A DNA stretch of 44,531 bases. It comes from Candidatus Segatella mututuai. Lineage in GTDB: Bacteria > Bacteroidota > Bacteroidia > Bacteroidales > Bacteroidaceae. The notes under the pieces are model-generated. The model searched no databases. It was not told where the DNA came from and saw only the letters and a list, made by a program, of their open reading frames with translations. Of this stretch, positions 9,740-19,305 are shown in pieces; the stretch's first letter is position 1, and every line of letters starts with the position of its first letter. Made by a program: the position numbers and the translations under genes. The stretch lies in assembly GCA_002439605.1 (NCBI GenBank), contig DJOI01000023.1:1-44531 (forward strand), read 5' to 3'.

Positions 9740-11047
9740 ATGCAGAAGGTTTTTAGGTTAATAATTATAGGTGTTCTAATTTGTGCGCTCGGCTCATTGA
9801 GCCTGAACGCACAAATTAGAGGTTACAACATCGTAGTGACCGTCACTCCAGATCATCAAGATTGGAACTATCAAGTGGGAGAGAAAGCTAACTTTGTGGT
9901 GAATGTCCGCAAGAGTGGTACGCTCTTGAACAATGTCAAGGTGGATTACGAGGCAGGTCCCGTGATGTATCCCAACGCCAAGAAAAGTCTTACACTGAAG
10001 GACGGCACGATGAGGTGGACAGGTGAGATGAGCACCCCTGGCTTCTATCGCCTGAAGGTGACGGCACATGTGGAAGGCAAGGATTATGAAGGACTTTGTA
10101 CGGCAGCCTTCTCGCCCGAGAAGCTTGTTCCTTATGCTCAAGAACCCAAGGATTTTGATGCTTTCTGGCAAAAGACATTGGCTGAGGCGCGAAAGGTGGA
10201 CCTCAATCCTACCAAGGTGTTGCTGCCAGAAAGATGCACTAAGGATAAGAACGTTTTTGAAATCAGTTTTGATAATAATCGCTGTGGTACAAAGGTTTAT
10301 GGTATTCTGAGTGTGCCAGTGAAGGCAGGAAAGTACCCAGCTCTGCTTCGTGTTCCAGGGGCTGGTGTTCGCCCGTATAGTGGAGATGTATATACCGCCC
10401 CCGCCCGTTGCATAGTCTTGGAGATAGGTGTGCACGGCATTCCTGTTACTATGCAGCAGAAAGTGTATGATGACCTCCTGAACGGAGCCTTGAATGGATA
10501 TTGGGAAACCAACTTGGACGACCGTGATCGTAATCCCTACAAGCGTATTGTGACAGGGGCGGTGAGGGCTGTCGATTATATAGCCTCGCTCGAGGAATGG
10601 GATGGAAAGACTCTTGGTGTGACAGGTGCCTCACAGGGTGGATTCCTGTCTTTGGCTGTAGCCGCACTCGATGAGCGCGTCACCTTCTTGGCGGCAGTTC
10701 ATGATGCCATGTGCGATTATGAGGCAGAACTTCACGGAGTAGCTGGTGGATGGCCACATTACTTCTATCATGGGGGCAAGACGGTGAAGATGAATGCCTT
10801 GGAGCAGGCTCGCGTGGAAGGTGCGCGCTACTATGATGGTGTTAACTTCGCGCGCCGTATCAAAGTGCCTGGCTGGTATAGCTTCGGTTACAACGACGAG
10901 GTGGTTCCGCCCACTTCTTCCTATGGGCTTTACAACATCGTGAAGGCTCCGAAGCAACTCAGTGTGTATCAGATGACTGGGCACTATTGGTATCAGGAGC
11001 AATGGAATGAATGGCAGCGGTTTATCGAAACCGAACTGATCAAATAA
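9740..11047 (+). CDS. CE7-like acetyl esterase (AXE1 family), secreted
   Basis: The 435-residue protein has a signal peptide (to about residue 24, SLNAQ), an Ig-like N-terminal domain (about 25-125) and an alpha/beta-hydrolase domain of the acetylxylan esterase/cephalosporin-C deacetylase type. The FDAFW entry motif of that family is at about 140. The nucleophile is Ser298 in GASQGG, and the triad is completed by Asp386 (YNDEVVPP) and His415 (TGHYWYQ). The RGQ signature of classical CE7 enzymes is not seen; the equivalent region reads GVHGIP. As first gene of the GH26/GH130 operon, it probably removes acetyl groups from acetylated mannan or glucomannan in the periplasm. The substrate is inferred. 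Confidence 0.8.
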   Translation: MQKVFRLIIIGVLICALGSLSLNAQIRGYNIVVTVTPDHQDWNYQVGEKANFVVNVRKSGTLLNNVKVDYEAGPVMYPNAKKSLTLKDGTMRWTGEMSTPGFYRLKVTAHVEGKDYEGLCTAAFSPEKLVPYAQEPKDFDAFWQKTLAEARKVDLNPTKVLLPERCTKDKNVFEISFDNNRCGTKVYGILSVPVKAGKYPALLRVPGAGVRPYSGDVYTAPARCIVLEIGVHGIPVTMQQKVYDDLLNGALNGYWETNLDDRDRNPYKRIVTGAVRAVDYIASLEEWDGKTLGVTGASQGGFLSLAVAALDERVTFLAAVHDAMCDYEAELHGVAGGWPHYFYHGGKTVKMNALEQARVEGARYYDGVNFARRIKVPGWYSFGYNDEVVPPTSSYGLYNIVKAPKQLSVYQMTGHYWYQEQWNEWQRFIETELIK

Positions 11048-11071
11048 AATGAGATAAAAAGATAGGTAGGT

Positions 11072-12235
11072 ATGATGAAGAAAATATTTTTAGGAGTCTG
11101 TTGCTGTATGGCTTTACAAGTGGCCATGGCACAGACAGACGGCATAACAGGAGCTTCGATGCAGGTCAAAGATGCTTCTTGTGGTACGACATGTTGCAAG
11201 AAAGCTCATAACACTCCGGCCTCGCAACTGTTGGCAAGGCTAAAGAAACTGCAGAAGCGTGGCATTATGTTGGGACATCAGGACGACCCTGTGTATGGAA
11301 CAACATGGAAGTGGGACGAAGGCAAGAGTGACGTGTTGCTCATTACAGGCGATTATCCTGCAGTGATGGGTTTTGACCTTGGTAAGTTGGAACTCGACAG
11401 TAAGGAAAACCTCGATGGTGTTCCTTTTGACCGTATGCGTCGTGAGATAGTGGCACAACATGTGCGTGGAGGCATCGTTACGCTGAGCTGGCATCCATGG
11501 AATCCTGTTACGGGTGAGAATGCCTGGGATCCAAAGGGCAATGCCGTCAAGGCTGTTCTCGAAGGAGGTGAACAGGCTGGCAAGATGCAGAGCTGGCTCG
11601 GCAAGGTAGCAGCCTTCATCAACTCGCTGCAGACTGCTGACGGAAAGAAAATACCAGTCATCTTTCGCCCATGGCACGAAATGAACGGTGGATGGTTTTG
11701 GTGGGGTGTCAACAGCTGCACCAAAGAGGAATACAAAGCCCTCTATTCCGCTACGGTAAAAAGCTTGAAGGATGCTGGCTGCGACAATGTGGTATGGGCA
11801 TGGTCGCCCAATCTGAGCGACAACAAAACCCTTGAGGCGTTCATGGAGCGATATCCTGGCAATGAGAACGTTGACCTCATCGGCGTAGACGTATATGAGT
11901 TTGATAATGATGACGACAAATACAGTAGAAACCTGAAGTCGACACTCGATATCCTCGTACAGGCAGCTGGTGAGCAAGGTAAGTTGGCAGCACTCACTGA
12001 AACGGGGTGCAGAGGCATATCCAAGAAGAGTAATTGGTTTACAAAAACTCTTCTTCCTGTATTGCAGTCTTACCAGCTGAGCTATGTCCTCTTTTGGCGT
12101 AATGCCTGGGACAAGCCGCAGGAAGAGGCTTATCTGCCAGGTGTAGGCGATGGCGACATCGTAAGTGACTTCAATACCTTCAAGGCATCCAAGAAAATCC
12201 TTTTTGCCAAGGATGTGGCGAAGGTGAAGCAATAA
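11072..12235 (+). CDS. GH26 beta-mannanase/mannobiohydrolase, periplasmic
   Basis: The 387-residue protein has a signal peptide ending AMAQ; a Cys triplet inside it (GVCCC) does not make a good lipobox. The GH26 domain starts with the HQDDPVYG motif (substrate contact), with the acid/base Glu203 in FRPWHEMNGGWFWWG and the nucleophile Glu310 in ALTETG. It lacks the Ig domain of the other GH26 in the locus, so the two are likely specialised: the lipoprotein acts outside and this one trims imported oligosaccharides to mannobiose. Two ATGs lie in tandem; either gives the same protein minus one Met. The GH26-GH130-symporter-epimerase order matches the mannan cluster described in Bacteroides fragilis. 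Confidence 0.9.
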   Translation: MMKKIFLGVCCCMALQVAMAQTDGITGASMQVKDASCGTTCCKKAHNTPASQLLARLKKLQKRGIMLGHQDDPVYGTTWKWDEGKSDVLLITGDYPAVMGFDLGKLELDSKENLDGVPFDRMRREIVAQHVRGGIVTLSWHPWNPVTGENAWDPKGNAVKAVLEGGEQAGKMQSWLGKVAAFINSLQTADGKKIPVIFRPWHEMNGGWFWWGVNSCTKEEYKALYSATVKSLKDAGCDNVVWAWSPNLSDNKTLEAFMERYPGNENVDLIGVDVYEFDNDDDKYSRNLKSTLDILVQAAGEQGKLAALTETGCRGISKKSNWFTKTLLPVLQSYQLSYVLFWRNAWDKPQEEAYLPGVGDGDIVSDFNTFKASKKILFAKDVAKVKQ

Positions 12236-12299
12236 TATAACAATAATGAAGGCTTTTTTCTTATATATCAACATTCAGTAACACAACAATAGTACAAAT

Positions 12300-13475
12300 A
12301 TGGCAACGTTTCAAGAAAAAATAAAAGCATTGCGAGCGCATCACGAAGAACTGCTGGCTCGTAAAAACGAACCATTGGAGTGGGGAAATGGTATCTACGA
12401 AAAATACAAGAATCCTATCCTGACAGCCGAGCACACGCCATTGGAGTGGCGTTACGACTTCGACGAGAAGGACAATCCATACCTCATGCAACGCATCATG
12501 ATGAATGCTACCCTTAATAGCGGAGCCATCAAATGGAATGGCAAGTATCTACTTGTGGTACGTGTGGAGGGTGCCGACCGCAAGAGTTTCTTTGCGGTGG
12601 CAGAGAGTCCTAACGGAGTGGACAACTTCCGCTTCTGGGATGAGCCCATCACTATGCCCGAGGATGTGGTTCCTGCAACCAACATCTATGACATGCGACT
12701 CACTGCTCATGAGGATGGCTATATCTATGGCGTGTTCTGTGCCGAGCGTCACGATGACTCTCAGCCAGGCGACCTCAGTGCTGCTACTGCTACTGCAGCC
12801 ATCGCTCGCACCAAGAATCTCGTGAACTGGGAGCGCCTGCCCGACCTCAAGACCAAGAGCCAGCAGCGCAACGTGGTGCTCCACCCAGAGTTTGTGGATG
12901 GCAAGTATGCTTTCTATACCCGTCCGCAGGATGGCTTCATTGATACAGGCTCTGGTGGTGGCATCGGATGGGCTTTGGTTGACGATATCACCCATGCCGA
13001 GATCAAGGAAGAAAAGATTATCAATGCCCGCCACTATCATACTATTCAGGAGGTAAAGAATGGTGAGGGACCTCACCCAATCAAGACTCCTAAGGGATGG
13101 TTGCACTTGGCTCACGGTGTGCGTGGTTGTGCAAGTGGCTTGCGTTATGTGCTTTACATGTATATGACAGCATTGGACGACCCGACACGTGTCATAGCAG
13201 AGCCTGGTGGCTATCTCCTTGTTCCAGAGGGAGGTGAGTATGTCGGCGATGTGATGAACGTAGTCTTCGCCAACGGTTGGATTGCCGATGAAGACGGCAA
13301 GGTATTTATCTATTACGCATCATCGGATACTCGTATGCATGTGGCAACATCCACAATCGACCGACTGGTGGACTATTGCATGAACACACCTCGGGACGGA
13401 TACCGTACAGGTCTTAGTGTTGAAACCATTAAAAAACTGGTGGCAAAGAACAGGCAAACATTGGGAACTAAGTAA
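12300..13475 (+). CDS. GH130 4-O-beta-D-mannosyl-D-glucose phosphorylase
   Basis: The 391-residue protein has no signal peptide, so it is cytoplasmic. The five-bladed propeller of GH130 family 1 is recognisable from WEWGNGIYEKYKNPIL-type start motifs, RVEGADRKSFFAVAESPNG and the catalytic-loop motif NIYDMRLT. The Asp in that motif is residue 131, the number I recall for the catalytic acid of the characterised B. fragilis enzyme. It cleaves mannosyl-glucose with phosphate into mannose-1-phosphate and glucose. Later motifs (ARHYHTIQEVKNGEGPHP, THGVRGCA-like) bind phosphate and sugar. The epimerase that makes its substrate is encoded two genes downstream. Confidence 0.93.
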   Translation: MATFQEKIKALRAHHEELLARKNEPLEWGNGIYEKYKNPILTAEHTPLEWRYDFDEKDNPYLMQRIMMNATLNSGAIKWNGKYLLVVRVEGADRKSFFAVAESPNGVDNFRFWDEPITMPEDVVPATNIYDMRLTAHEDGYIYGVFCAERHDDSQPGDLSAATATAAIARTKNLVNWERLPDLKTKSQQRNVVLHPEFVDGKYAFYTRPQDGFIDTGSGGGIGWALVDDITHAEIKEEKIINARHYHTIQEVKNGEGPHPIKTPKGWLHLAHGVRGCASGLRYVLYMYMTALDDPTRVIAEPGGYLLVPEGGEYVGDVMNVVFANGWIADEDGKVFIYYASSDTRMHVATSTIDRLVDYCMNTPRDGYRTGLSVETIKKLVAKNRQTLGTK

Positions 13476-13647
13476 AAGATGATAAAAAAGAGGGGATTTC
13501 CACTCATTGTACGTATTATCAGCAATGATGGTGAGGATTCTGCTTTTAAGGTTAAAAAGATTTCGGGATACCTTCTTCTCACCGCTGGAAACGGAGGATG
13601 GGAAGAAGGTTCTCATGCATAAGACAATAACAAAAAATAAAATATCA

Positions 13648-14991
13648 ATGGCAAGTGTAAAAGAAAAAATAGCGTATGCGTTGGGTGATGCCGCTGCGGG
13701 TGGTATCGTATGGAAGGTCATGTCTATCGCCTTTCCTTTGTTTTTCACCAATGTCTTCGGCCTTACATTCGCTGACGCAGCGGTACTGATGTTGGTGGCT
13801 CGTATGTTTGATGTCGTGACCGACCCTCTTATGGGAAGTCTTGCCGACCGAACGCAGAGTCGTTGGGGAACTTATCGGCCCTGGCTTATTTTTGGAGCCA
13901 TACCTTTCGGCCTTATTTTTGCCCTGTTGCTCTATACTCCCGAATTGGGACCGGTGGGCAAGCGTGTGTATGCCTATACTTTCTATCTGCTCATGATGGC
14001 TGTCTATACGATGGTCAACGTGCCTTATGGCTCGCTGCTTGGCGTGATGACGGATGATGATAACGAGAAGAACCAATTTTCTGCGTTCCGTATGGTAGGA
14101 GCCTATGCCATGGGGTTTGCCACCTTGCTCTCGTTTCCTTATCTTCAGAAGATGGTGGGGGGAAGCGATGCCCATCAGTATGCCGTCATAGGATCCGTAC
14201 TTGGTGTGGTGGCTGCTGTTATGACTCTAATCTGCGGACTCCTCACCAAGGAACGCCTCAAACCCAAGCGTGCGGAGAAGTTCTCTTTTCGCCAGTTTGC
14301 AGATCTTGTTCGCAACAAGGCTTGGCTCTACATGACGGCCATAGCTGTATGTACCAATTTCTTCAATGGATTCCGTTATGCCGTGGCAGGCTATATGTTT
14401 GAGTATTGTCTACACGGTAATGTGACCATCGACGGACTCATTATTAACTATACTGTGTTCATGGCGTTTGGTGAGGTGACTTGCATGATCTTTGGTGGAT
14501 TGTCGCCAGCCTTTACGAAGTGGGTAGGTTCCAAGCGAATGGCTTTCTTCTGGTCGGCATTGCTGTGCTTCGGCCTTTCGGTGGCATTCTTCTTCATACC
14601 TATGAGCCCTGTCTATATCTGGGTGATGATAGCCTTGGTGGTGCTCACCTCTATAGGTATTGGTATCTATTCACCATTGATGTGGTCGATGTATGCTGAT
14701 GTGGCAGACTATCATACCGAGCATTTCGGAACCTCAGCTACAGGTTTGATTTTCTCCTCCGGCACGATGTCGCAGAAGTTTGGCACGGCAATCTCTGGTT
14801 CGCTTATCGCCCTTTTCTTGGGCTGGGCTGGAGCAAACATGATAACAGACAAGATGGGAAATACTGTCATAGACCCAACTTCCATCACCGATTCTGTGCT
14901 TGTGATGGTTTGGTCGCTCTTCTCGCTTTTCCCTGCTGTTATTGCTTTCTTGCTGATGGTATTGGCATATAAGTTCCCTATTAAGAAGTAA
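13648..14991 (+). CDS. GPH-family sugar:cation symporter (probable mannobiose permease)
   Basis: The start is placed at the ATG at 13648 (MASVKEKIAYALGD), giving 447 residues and the standard N-terminus of the family. The frame is open upstream to a TTG at 13507, but that extension is charged and unlike the family. Twelve hydrophobic segments are visible. The MelB/GPH signature DVVTDPLMGSLADRTQSRWGTYRPW follows the second segment. It sits between the GH130 and epimerase genes, 6 bp before the latter, and is expected to carry periplasmic mannobiose into the cytoplasm with Na+ or H+. A 172-bp gap precedes it with no clear promoter. Confidence 0.88.
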   Translation: MASVKEKIAYALGDAAAGGIVWKVMSIAFPLFFTNVFGLTFADAAVLMLVARMFDVVTDPLMGSLADRTQSRWGTYRPWLIFGAIPFGLIFALLLYTPELGPVGKRVYAYTFYLLMMAVYTMVNVPYGSLLGVMTDDDNEKNQFSAFRMVGAYAMGFATLLSFPYLQKMVGGSDAHQYAVIGSVLGVVAAVMTLICGLLTKERLKPKRAEKFSFRQFADLVRNKAWLYMTAIAVCTNFFNGFRYAVAGYMFEYCLHGNVTIDGLIINYTVFMAFGEVTCMIFGGLSPAFTKWVGSKRMAFFWSALLCFGLSVAFFFIPMSPVYIWVMIALVVLTSIGIGIYSPLMWSMYADVADYHTEHFGTSATGLIFSSGTMSQKFGTAISGSLIALFLGWAGANMITDKMGNTVIDPTSITDSVLVMVWSLFSLFPAVIAFLLMVLAYKFPIKK

Positions 14992-14997
14992 AAGCTT

Positions 14998-16179
14998 ATG
15001 AATAATCTGAAACAAACCATGCAGGATGTCCTCGAGCAAAACATTCTGCCATACTGGATAGACCATGTGACTGATAAAGAAAACGGAGGGTATTACGGTC
15101 GTGTAGACGGCAATGACCAGGTGCACCCTCAGGCCGAGAAGGGAGCAGTAATGAATGCCCGCATACTTTGGGCTTTCTCTGCAGCCTATCGTGTACTTCG
15201 CAATCCCGTCTATCTCGAAGCTGCAACAAGGGCAAAGGATTATTTTGCCGATCACTTCTTGGATACGGCAAATGGTGGAGTCTACTGGAGTGTAGATTAT
15301 CATGGAAATCCTTTGGATACCAAGAAGCAGACCTATGCCATTGGCTTTGCCATCTATGGCTTCTCTGAGTATGCTCGTGCTACGGGCGACAAAGAAGCTC
15401 TCGAAGTGGCAAAGAATCTCTACCATGACATCGAGGTACATGCCTACGACAGCAAGAATAATGGTTATATAGAGGCCCTTACCTGCGACTGGCAACCTAT
15501 TGCCGATATGCGGCTGAGCGACAAGGATGAGAATGGTTCGCGTACGATGAATACACATCTGCACATTATCGAGCCTTATACCAACCTCTATCGGATATGG
15601 AAAGACGATGGGTTGGAAAAAAGTATCCGCAACCTGTTGAATATCTTTACCGACAAGTTGTTCAACGAGGAAACTCATCATCTCGATCTTTTCTTTGACG
15701 ATACATGGCAGGGTAAGCGCAATGTCGAGAGCTATGGGCATGACATAGAGGCGTCATGGCTCTTGCATGAGACGGCTCTTGTGCTTGGTGACAAGAGTGT
15801 GTTGCAGAAAATAGAACATGTGATACGCCGCATAGCCGATGCCGCAGATGAAGGGTTGCGTCCCGATGGTAGTATGGTATACGAACACTGGAAAGATACG
15901 GGAAAGTATGACTTACAGCGCCAGTGGTGGGTACAGTGCGAGAATATTATAGGACACATCGACCTGTATCAGTATTTCGGCTACGAAGACTCGCTTGAAA
16001 AGGCCATTCAGTGTTGGAACTATGTCCAGAAATACCTTGTGGATACAAAGAATGGTGAATGGCATTGGGCGGTTCTTGATGATGGTAGCATCAACCTTTC
16101 CGATGACAAAGCTGGTTTCTGGAAATGTCCTTATCACAACAGCCGTATGTGTCTGGAATTGATAGAAAGAGAATATTGA
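14998..16179 (+). CDS. Cellobiose/mannobiose 2-epimerase (AGE superfamily)
   Basis: The 393-residue cytoplasmic protein is an (alpha/alpha)6 barrel of the N-acylglucosamine 2-epimerase superfamily. Motifs include FWxDH-like PYWIDHVTDKENGGYYG near the start, NTHLHIIEPY (His187, His189), SYGHDIEASWLLHE (His248) and CPYHNSRMC (His380); the last two match the catalytic His pair of cellobiose 2-epimerases. It converts mannobiose to mannosyl-glucose, the substrate of the GH130 enzyme. It starts 6 bp after the symporter and is the last gene of operon B. Confidence 0.92.
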   Translation: MNNLKQTMQDVLEQNILPYWIDHVTDKENGGYYGRVDGNDQVHPQAEKGAVMNARILWAFSAAYRVLRNPVYLEAATRAKDYFADHFLDTANGGVYWSVDYHGNPLDTKKQTYAIGFAIYGFSEYARATGDKEALEVAKNLYHDIEVHAYDSKNNGYIEALTCDWQPIADMRLSDKDENGSRTMNTHLHIIEPYTNLYRIWKDDGLEKSIRNLLNIFTDKLFNEETHHLDLFFDDTWQGKRNVESYGHDIEASWLLHETALVLGDKSVLQKIEHVIRRIADAADEGLRPDGSMVYEHWKDTGKYDLQRQWWVQCENIIGHIDLYQYFGYEDSLEKAIQCWNYVQKYLVDTKNGEWHWAVLDDGSINLSDDKAGFWKCPYHNSRMCLELIEREY

Positions 16180-16184
16180 TTCAT

Positions 16185-16233
16185 AAAAACAATCGGGCTC
16201 ACCCAAGTTAATAGGGTGAGTCAGATTGTTTTT
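16185..16233. terminator. Bidirectional terminator between operon B and the minus-strand uvrA operon
   Basis: AAAAACAATC (16185-16194) pairs with GATTGTTTTT (16224-16233), and an inner CTCACCC/GGGTGAG stem extends the hairpin. There are T or A tracts on both sides, so it can stop transcripts from either strand. Confidence 0.85.
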
Positions 16234-16246
16234 ATAATAGTTGCTT

Positions 16247-16432
16247 TTACCAAAACTTCTTTTGTTCTTCAGACCATTCAAAACCATGAGCTGCCATTTT
16301 GGCTTCGAGTTCTTTTCTGTCAATATTGAAGTGATAACATATTTGGTCGAGTGTTTCGAACTCGTGGTCTCGGAGCAGAAAATTAATTGTGCTCACAAGC
16401 ATAGGAATGTCATTAAGAGGTAATTTATCCAT
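16247..16432 (-). CDS. DUF4250 domain protein
   Basis: This is a 61-residue protein of the DUF4250 type: LPLNDIPMLVSTINFLLRD, then a helix-turn-helix-like LDQICYHFNIDRKELEAKM and a GFEWSEEQKKFW end. The function of the family is unknown. It lies 32 bp downstream of uvrA and probably shares its transcript. Confidence 0.75.
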   Translation of the reverse strand: MDKLPLNDIPMLVSTINFLLRDHEFETLDQICYHFNIDRKELEAKMAAHGFEWSEEQKKFW

Positions 16433-16464
16433 TTTTCTTAAATGTTTAATGTTTATTTTTGTGT

Positions 16465-19305
16465 TTATTTGTCTGCTTGTTTATTTAGTTCTTCTGCTAA
16501 GAAGCGTGGGGTATAGCCTTTCTTGCTCTTTGCCACTTCCTCTGGAGTACCAGCACAGAGCAATGTTCCTCCGCCTCGACCTCCTTCTGGACCCATATCA
16601 ATAATGTAGTCAGCCAATTTGATAACATCAAGATTGTGCTCTATGACAATGACAGTGTTACCACGGTCTACCAATTTCTGCAACACGTTCATTAGAATGC
16701 GAATATCCTCGAAGTGAAGACCAGTGGTGGGTTCGTCAAGAATATAGAGAGTCTTGCCTGTGTCGCGTTTTGACAATTCTGTGGCCAACTTAACGCGCTG
16801 GCTCTCACCACCAGAGAGGGTAGTGGAACTTTGTCCCAATTTAATGTAGCCTAATCCTACGTCCTGCAAGCCCTTTATTTTATGCAGTATTTGTGGTACG
16901 GCCTCAAAAAACTCTACGGCTTGATTGATAGTCATGTCGAGAACATCGGCGATACTCTTTCCCTTATAGCGAACTTCCAACGTCTCGCGGTTGTATCGCT
17001 TGCCGTGGCAAACCTCGCAGGGTACATATACGTCTGGCAGGAAATTCATTTCTATCGTCTTATAGCCATTTCCGCCACAGGCTTCGCATCGTCCTCCCTT
17101 TACATTGAAGGAGAAACGTCCAGGTTTGTACCCTCTTATCTTGGCTTCTGGAAGTCCTACGAAAAGCGATCGTATGTCGCCGAACACACCTGTGTAGGTA
17201 GCGGGATTGCTTCGTGGGGTTCGACCGATGGGGCTTTGGTCTACATTTACCACCTTGTCTATGTTGTCGATACCCTCAATGCTGTCGTAAGGCATGGGTT
17301 GTTTGAGTGAGCGATAGAAGTGACGGGAGAGGATGGGTTGTAACGTCTCGTTGATGAGAGTCGACTTGCCCGAACCGCTTACACCGGTTACAACTATCAG
17401 TTTGCCCAGTGGAAACTCAACGTCCACATTTTTTAGGTTGTTGCCTTTTGCACCATGTATGATGATGCTCTTCCCGTTTCCTTTACGGCGATGGGCAGGA
17501 ACCTCTATTGCCGTCTCGTTGTTGAGATATTGTGCTGTGATGGTATGTGTTTTGAGCATTTGGGCTGGTGTGCCCTGGAAGACAACCTCGCCTCCCTTGC
17601 GACCAGCCTTTGGACCTATGTCTACTATGTAGTCGGCTGCCAACATCATGTCGCGGTCGTGCTCTACAACGATGACTGTATTGCCTAAGTCGCGCAACTC
17701 CTTCAGGCTGTTGATGAGTCTTTCGTTATCGCGTTGGTGGAGGCCTATACTTGGCTCGTCAAGGATATAGAGCACATTGACCAACTGGCTTCCTATCTGT
17801 GTGGCAAGACGTATGCGCTGGCTCTCACCTCCCGACAGGGATGCCGATTGACGGTTGAGCGACAGATAGTTGAGCCCTACGTCAAGAAGGAAGTTGACAC
17901 GTGATCGCAGTTCCTTGACAATCTCGTGAGCCACTTTGGCTTTCATAGGTGGCAGGTGAGCCTCTACTTGGTCGAGCCAGTCGCGCAGTTCGTCAATGTC
18001 GAGGTTGGCTACTTCCGATATATTCTTGCCCCATATTCTAAAAGATAGCGACTCGCGCTTGAGGCGTTGCCCCTTGCATTCTGGACAGACGACTGTTGAT
18101 ATAAACTGGTCTGCCCACTTCTTCCCTGCCGAGCTGTCATCATTCTCCATGACCATGCGCAGATATTCGGTCACCCCCTCGTAGTCGCAGAAGTAATCAG
18201 AGGTAGTGTGTACCTTTTCTTTGGCAATCTTTACTTTCTCGAGTGATCCGTGCAGTATCTCCTGCATGGCATCTTCAGGAATGTCCTTGATAGGTGTTTT
18301 TAGTTTGAGGTCGTATTTGTCGAGCACAGCCTCTATCTGCCAGAATATCATCTGATTCTTGTATTTGCCTAAAGGTGCGATGCCGCCTTCGTAGATGCTC
18401 AAGCGATTGTCGGGAATCACCTTTTTCTGGTCTATCTGGTCTACCTTGCCCAATCCCTTGCAGTGAGGACAGGCACCTTCAGGTGAGTTGAACGAAAACA
18501 TATTGGGCGCAGGGTCTTGGTATGCCATGCCTGTGACGGGATCCATGAGACGCTTGGAGAAATTCTTGGCTTCGAGGGTGTCCTTGTCTATTACCATCAC
18601 CATGCCATCCCCTTGTTTCATGGCTGTGGCTACACTTTTGCGCAGTCGCTCTTCGTCCTCGGCTCTGACGGCAAGTTTGTCAACAACAACCTCAATGTTG
18701 TGATTTTTGTATCGGTCAACCTTCATTCCTCGTGTAAGTTCGAGTATCTCTCCATCCACACGAATGTTGAGGTAGCCCTTGCGTCTCATGCTCTCGAAGA
18801 GCTCACGATAGTGTCCCTTACGCTGTCGCACTAAGGGAGCAAGCAGAAATATTCGTTTCCCTGCATAGTGGCTGAGTATCATCTCGATGACTTGTTCCTC
18901 GGTATATTTCACCATTTCTTCGCCGCTTTGGTAGCTATAGGCTGTTCCGGCGCGGGCATATAGCAGGCGCAGATAGTCGTATATCTCGGTTGTGGTACCT
19001 ACCGTGGAACGAGGATTCTTGTTGGTTGTCTTCTGCTCGATGCTGATGACAGGGCTAAGGCCGGTTATCTTATCCACATCAGGGCGCTCCATGCCACCTA
19101 AGAAGTTACGGGCATAGGCGGAAAAAGTCTCTATATAGCGGCGTTGGCCTTCGGCGAAGATTGTGTCGAAGGCCAAGGATGATTTGCCCGAGCCTGAGAG
19201 ACCTGTAATCACAGTGAGTGAGTTGCGGGGAATCTCAACGTCTATGTTCTTGAGGTTGTGGACGCGGGCTCCCCACACATTTATCTTTTCTTCTTCTGAA
19301 TGCAT
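16465..19305 (-). CDS. uvrA: UvrABC excinuclease subunit A
   Basis: The 946-residue protein has two ABC ATPase modules. The first Walker A is GLSGSGKS (residues 35-42) and the second, GVSGSGKST, is near 640; both modules carry LSGGESQR signatures and DEP(S/T)xGLH Walker B blocks. Zinc-binding Cys motifs are present (CPHCKGLG, CPECKGQR, and CEACGGNG paired with CEVCHGKR). It is the damage-recognition subunit of nucleotide excision repair. Its ATG overlaps the stop codon of the upstream T9SS cargo gene (TAATG), implying translational coupling. Confidence 0.98.
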   Translation of the reverse strand: MHSEEEKINVWGARVHNLKNIDVEIPRNSLTVITGLSGSGKSSLAFDTIFAEGQRRYIETFSAYARNFLGGMERPDVDKITGLSPVISIEQKTTNKNPRSTVGTTTEIYDYLRLLYARAGTAYSYQSGEEMVKYTEEQVIEMILSHYAGKRIFLLAPLVRQRKGHYRELFESMRRKGYLNIRVDGEILELTRGMKVDRYKNHNIEVVVDKLAVRAEDEERLRKSVATAMKQGDGMVMVIDKDTLEAKNFSKRLMDPVTGMAYQDPAPNMFSFNSPEGACPHCKGLGKVDQIDQKKVIPDNRLSIYEGGIAPLGKYKNQMIFWQIEAVLDKYDLKLKTPIKDIPEDAMQEILHGSLEKVKIAKEKVHTTSDYFCDYEGVTEYLRMVMENDDSSAGKKWADQFISTVVCPECKGQRLKRESLSFRIWGKNISEVANLDIDELRDWLDQVEAHLPPMKAKVAHEIVKELRSRVNFLLDVGLNYLSLNRQSASLSGGESQRIRLATQIGSQLVNVLYILDEPSIGLHQRDNERLINSLKELRDLGNTVIVVEHDRDMMLAADYIVDIGPKAGRKGGEVVFQGTPAQMLKTHTITAQYLNNETAIEVPAHRRKGNGKSIIIHGAKGNNLKNVDVEFPLGKLIVVTGVSGSGKSTLINETLQPILSRHFYRSLKQPMPYDSIEGIDNIDKVVNVDQSPIGRTPRSNPATYTGVFGDIRSLFVGLPEAKIRGYKPGRFSFNVKGGRCEACGGNGYKTIEMNFLPDVYVPCEVCHGKRYNRETLEVRYKGKSIADVLDMTINQAVEFFEAVPQILHKIKGLQDVGLGYIKLGQSSTTLSGGESQRVKLATELSKRDTGKTLYILDEPTTGLHFEDIRILMNVLQKLVDRGNTVIVIEHNLDVIKLADYIIDMGPEGGRGGGTLLCAGTPEEVAKSKKGYTPRFLAEELNKQADK

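Noticed and set aside
11240..12274. Long open frame (344 codons) on the minus strand
   Set aside because: It lies wholly antisense to the GH26 gene, whose catalytic motifs are clear, and it shows no protein motif of its own.
13507..13647. Upstream extension of the symporter from a TTG codon
   Set aside because: The extra 47 residues are charged and unlike the family; MASVKEKIAYALGD at 13648 is the standard start.
14734..15741. Long open frame (335 codons) on the minus strand
   Set aside because: It is antisense to the symporter and epimerase genes and has no recognisable domain or promoter.
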